Origin: Candidatus Puniceispirillum sp. | Lineage (GTDB): Bacteria > Pseudomonadota > Alphaproteobacteria > Puniceispirillales > Puniceispirillaceae | DNA length: 8,544 bases | Assembly (NCBI GenBank): GCA_016778825.1 | Contig: JADHOU010000055.1 | Span: forward strand, 1 to 8,544 | Direction of reading: 5' to 3' | In this document: positions 6,523 to 8,544 of the stretch, one piece after another | How positions within the stretch are numbered: position 1 is the first letter of the stretch | Layout: every line of letters starts with the position of its first letter | The notes under the pieces: model-generated | What the model saw: only the letters and a program-made list of their open reading frames with translations | The model's database searches: none | What the model was told of the DNA's origin: nothing | Program-made: the position numbers and the translations under genes

Positions 6523-7528
6523 CCATCACCTCTGGTATCTGTCCTGAAAGAAGATAATCGGCTGTCATCCGCGCCATCGCCGGTGCCAGCAAAAACCCAT
6601 GCCGAAAAAGCCCATTGACGTAAAGCCGGTCTCCACGGCGTCTGATCCGCGGTAAATTATCGGGAAAGGCAGGGCGCGCATCGACACCAATTTCCAATAT
6701 CTCAGCCTCGCCGAAGGCCGGATGAAGCGCATAGGCGGCGCTTAGCAACTCAAGAACCGAACGCACGCTTGCCGCACGCCGGTTTCCCGATTCAATTTGC
6801 GTTGCGCCAAGCATGAAAACACCATCGCCGCGCGGCACAAGATAGATCGGGATTCGCGGATGCAGCAACCGTACCGGCCGTGATAAACGAATATCAACTG
6901 ACCGGATCAGCAGCATTTCCCCTTTAACGCCACGCAAATCCTGCATGGCATCCGATGCTGACAGGCCGCGACAATCAATTTTACAAACCTTGGTTGGCAG
7001 TGCCGCTTCATTATCATTATCCGGAAAATCCAGACCATCGGCGGTTTCAATCGTGATATTGCGGCTTTCCAATTCACCAACAAGACAAGCCAAAGCATCA
7101 CGCGGCGATAAATGCGCTTCGGTTGGAAAGAATAGGCCGCGCCGCGCCCGACCGGCCAAATCAGCCTCTAGGGCCGCCACACCATCAGCATCAACCCATT
7201 CATGCTGGTCGGTTCGGCGGGCAAAGCGATCCAATTCGCCGCCATCACGGCTAAGCGCCAGCACCAGCGAGCCATTGCGCTCAACATTCACATTATGCCG
7301 CTGCCACCATCCGGCGGCTTCTTGACCAAGTCTGACAACCGGCTCTTCAGCCGCCTCGCTTTCACAAAAAGGCGCCAACATGCCACCAGCCCACCATGAA
7401 CAGCCATGTTCGGCAGGGCGGCCAAAACGGTCAAAAATCCGCAAGGAAACACCGCGTTCTGCCAATTCAGCAGCAAGGCAAAGTCCGGCAACCCCGCCGC
7501 CAACAATGGTGATCTGTGATTCCGTCAC
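6506..7528 (-). CDS. thiO: Glycine oxidase ThiO
   Basis: ThiO is an FAD enzyme of the D-amino-acid-oxidase type that oxidises glycine with oxygen to the imine (dehydroglycine) used by ThiG. Because it needs oxygen, its presence in place of ThiH suggests an aerobic organism. The 340 residues begin with the dinucleotide-binding strand ITIVGGGVAGLCLAAELAE (6-24), followed by the acidic strand-end IFDRF. The family block HGCSWWAGGMLAP is at 41-53. The C-terminal part has DARPAFPDNLPRI, with the conserved substrate-side Arg, and GLFRHGFLLAPAMARM, which closes the FAD site. The start is GTG at 7528, with GGAG 7 nt upstream overlapping the end of thiD; the gap after the thiD stop is 3 nt. Its last 17 nt overlap thiS. 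Confidence 0.93.
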   Translation of the reverse strand: MTESQITIVGGGVAGLCLAAELAERGVSLRIFDRFGRPAEHGCSWWAGGMLAPFCESEAAEEPVVRLGQEAAGWWQRHNVNVERNGSLVLALSRDGGELDRFARRTDQHEWVDADGVAALEADLAGRARRGLFFPTEAHLSPRDALACLVGELESRNITIETADGLDFPDNDNEAALPTKVCKIDCRGLSASDAMQDLRGVKGEMLLIRSVDIRLSRPVRLLHPRIPIYLVPRGDGVFMLGATQIESGNRRAASVRSVLELLSAAYALHPAFGEAEILEIGVDARPAFPDNLPRIRRRGDRLYVNGLFRHGFLLAPAMARMTADYLLSGQIPEVMDENLN

Positions 7529-7531
7529 GCG

Positions 7532-8344
7532 CTATCTCCAGAACTGGTGAAAATGATGCACCGGTCCATGACCTTGCCCAATGTCAAGCTGGTCGGCAGC
7601 CTTGATTGCGCCATGAAGCCATTGATGTGCTGTGCCAATGGCCTTCTCAAGCGCCAAATTTTTGGCAAGGCCAGCGGCAATCGCCGATGACAGCGAACAT
7701 CCCGTGCCATGCGTATTGCCGGTATCAATTCGCGGCGCGTCAAAACCGATGATTTGCGAGTCAGTCACCAAATAATCATGGCAAACCGCGCCATCTGCAT
7801 GACCGCCCTTCATTAAAACCGCCGCTGGCCCAAGCGCCAAAAGCGCTTTGCCCTGTTTTTGTGGTGTCAAATCACCCTTGCCCGACAAAAGCCGTTCTGC
7901 TTCAGGAATGTTGGGGGTTAGCAGGCTGGCACGCGGCAGCAATCTTTCAACCAGGCAGAATACGGCATCATCTTGCAGCAATGCATCGCCTGATTTTGAC
8001 ACCATGACCGGATCAAGAACAATCGGCCCACGAAAATCAGCAATGCCATCGACAACAGCGTCAATCACCGCAGGCGTTGCCAACATCCCAATTTTAATAG
8101 CGTCAATCCGGATATCAGACAGCACCGCATCAATCTGCGCCCTGATCATCGCTGGCGAAATCGCTTCAACCTTAGTGACCAATCGGGTGTTTTGTGCCGT
8201 TACCGCAGTAATGACGCTTGCGCCATAAACGCCATGCGCCGAAAAGCTCTTCAGATCCGCCTGAATGCCCGCGCCGCCGCCACTGTCCGACCCGGCAATG
8301 GTCAATGCGGTTGCAACTGGCTTTTGATTGTCTGATTTCAACAT
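7532..8344 (-). CDS. thiD: HMP / HMP-phosphate kinase ThiD
   Basis: ThiD phosphorylates hydroxymethylpyrimidine (HMP) to HMP-P and then to HMP-PP, the pyrimidine substrate of ThiE. The 270-residue ribokinase-fold protein has ALTIAGSDSGGGAGIQADLK (13-32) with the substrate-binding loop, AVTAQNT (47-53), IKIGML (83-88), VLDPVMVSKSG (109-119), LTPNIPEAE (142-150), LMKGGH (177-182) and the anion-hole motif HGTGCSLSSAIAAGLA (212-227), whose catalytic Cys is 216. It ends with the usual GHGPVHH. It is a stand-alone kinase with no ThiE fusion. It is the first gene of the operon; the start ATG at 8344 is preceded by GGGA at a spacing of 8 nt, in the reach of the TPP riboswitch. As the first gene it is the direct target of the switch. 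Confidence 0.95.
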   Translation of the reverse strand: MLKSDNQKPVATALTIAGSDSGGGAGIQADLKSFSAHGVYGASVITAVTAQNTRLVTKVEAISPAMIRAQIDAVLSDIRIDAIKIGMLATPAVIDAVVDGIADFRGPIVLDPVMVSKSGDALLQDDAVFCLVERLLPRASLLTPNIPEAERLLSGKGDLTPQKQGKALLALGPAAVLMKGGHADGAVCHDYLVTDSQIIGFDAPRIDTGNTHGTGCSLSSAIAAGLAKNLALEKAIGTAHQWLHGAIKAADQLDIGQGHGPVHHFHQFWR

Positions 8345-8352
8345 GCGACGCG

Positions 8353-8356
8353 TCCC
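8353..8356 (-). promoter_or_regulatory. thiD ribosome-binding site, target of the riboswitch
   Basis: Minus-strand GGGA lies 8 nt before the thiD ATG. Read with its neighbours as GGGACG (8356-8351), it can pair with TGTCCC (8382-8377), a segment that also complements the 3' end of the TPP aptamer. This makes it the likely point of translational control. Confidence 0.6.
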
Positions 8357-8370
8357 AAAAACAAATGGCT

Positions 8371-8427
8371 TGCGTAGGGACAGGAGAGATAGCCGCTGCG
8401 ATCTGGTATGATCTCCGTTCCCTACGC
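8371..8427 (-). promoter_or_regulatory. Expression platform of the TPP riboswitch (alternative hairpin)
   Basis: Minus-strand GCGTAGGGA (8427-8419), the 3' core of the aptamer, has a perfect complement TCCCTACGC at 8380-8372. GGAGA (8416-8412) can also pair with TCTCC (8388-8384), extending the helix beyond a 2x2 internal loop. This helix cannot coexist with the aptamer's P4 and P1. When it forms, TGTCCC is no longer free to cover the thiD GGGA. Inference: without TPP the long hairpin forms and thiD is translated; with TPP the aptamer holds its 3' strand and TGTCCC masks the ribosome-binding site. A run TTTGTTTTT follows GCCA at 8365-8357, so a termination role cannot be excluded. Confidence 0.65.
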
Positions 8428-8520
8428 CAGTTTTAACTGGATCAGGTTCTATGAGTTAGCTTTCGCTTCTCAGCCTTGACATTGACCAACTGGTCAAACC
8501 AATGCACCCCAACAGATACC
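8405..8520 (-). promoter_or_regulatory. TPP riboswitch (THI element) aptamer
   Basis: Minus-strand blocks match the THI-box in order: GGGGTGC (8510-8504), GGCTGAGA (8475-8468), GAACCTGAT (8448-8440), and the P5 hairpin CCAG-TTAAAA-CTGG closed by GCGTAGGGA (8427-8419). P1 can form between GGTATCTGTT (8520-8511) and AACGGAGAT...ATACC (8419-8405), with small bulges. A variable P3 arm of about 27 nt carries the palindrome TTGACCA-GT-TGGTCAA (8494-8479). The block usually read as ACCC, opposite the GGGT of P2, is ACTC here (8456-8453), leaving one G-U wobble. TPP binding should shut off the whole thi operon, whose first start codon is about 60 nt beyond the aptamer. Confidence 0.95.
8479..8494. 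repeat. Palindrome in the P3 arm of the riboswitch
   Basis: TTGACCA and TGGTCAA flank a 2-nt centre and form the distal part of the variable P3 stem. In RNA the loop would open to AGTT with GACC/GGTC below it. It is explained by riboswitch structure and need not be a protein operator. Confidence 0.6.
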
Positions 8521-8544
8521 TCACCCTAGCCAGCTAAAGCGGCA
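8521..8544 (-). other. Start of the operon upstream region, cut by the window edge
   Basis: Only 24 nt remain upstream of the aptamer. A TAGGGT in this stretch might serve as a -10 box, but any -35 region lies outside the window, so no promoter can be called. Confidence 0.3.

Noticed and set aside
6945..7325. Plus-strand open frame of 126 codons opposite thiO
   Set aside because: It is Ser/Arg/Ala-rich, low in information and antisense to thiO, with no supporting start signal.
8345..8356. GACGCGTC palindrome just before the thiD ATG as an operator
   Set aside because: The 8-bp palindrome has no loop or spacer and is readily explained by the ribosome-binding-site region and chance; the riboswitch accounts for regulation.
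8357..8365. U-rich run TTTGTTTTT after the riboswitch helix as a classical intrinsic terminator
   Set aside because: It is interrupted by a G and lies 6 nt past the perfect 9-bp stem; it becomes adjacent only if a bulged TGGC/GCCA pairing is assumed. Masking of the ribosome-binding site explains the leader better, so termination is kept only as an alternative.
1..8544. Mobile element, CRISPR array, tRNA or prophage signal
   Set aside because: No transposase, integrase, spaced direct repeats, terminal inverted repeats or tRNA-like fold was seen; the window is compact housekeeping DNA.

Overview
The window is almost entirely one vitamin B1 (thiamin) operon on the minus strand, read from right to left. 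It begins with a TPP riboswitch (about 8405-8520) and continues through ten tightly packed genes: thiD, thiO, thiS, thiG, thiE, thiF (with a rhodanese tail), thiY, tenA, thiZ and thiX. At its far end the operon meets queF, a queuosine-pathway gene on the plus strand, tail to tail; the two stop codons share bases in one CTAG. The left edge holds the first 24 codons of an unidentified minus-strand gene, divergent from queF across a 329-nt non-coding stretch.

The organism looks like an alphaproteobacterium of roughly balanced base composition. The QueF, ThiG and ThiE sequences have the alphaproteobacterial form, the ThiF carries a C-terminal rhodanese domain, and the thiO-S-G-E order is familiar from that class. 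A marine lineage such as SAR116 would fit, but this is inference from memory of the families, not a database result.

The genes form one logical unit. ThiO oxidises glycine to dehydroglycine; ThiF (with its rhodanese domain) activates and sulfurates the C-terminus of ThiS; ThiG uses both to build the thiazole. ThiY, ThiX and ThiZ form an ABC importer of the thiamin-pyrimidine type, TenA hydrolyses aminopyrimidine derivatives to HMP, and ThiD phosphorylates HMP to HMP-PP. ThiE joins pyrimidine and thiazole to thiamin phosphate. ThiC, the de novo pyrimidine synthase, is not in the window, nor are ThiL, Dxs or a FAMP deformylase (YlmB type). As laid out, the operon makes the thiazole but obtains its pyrimidine by uptake and salvage.

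Regulation is visible in the leader. The 3' strand of the aptamer (GCGTAGGGA) has a perfect 9-nt complement 38 nt downstream, and part of that complement can instead pair with the thiD ribosome-binding site. This is the layout of a translational ON/OFF TPP switch. Within the operon most junctions are 4-nt ATGA overlaps or gaps of 2-3 nt, implying translational coupling. No mobile element, CRISPR array, tRNA or rRNA is seen, and I see no undescribed system. The points most worth a second look are the switch architecture, the loss of both zinc CxxC pairs in ThiF, the missing ThiC, and the interlocked queF/thiX stops.
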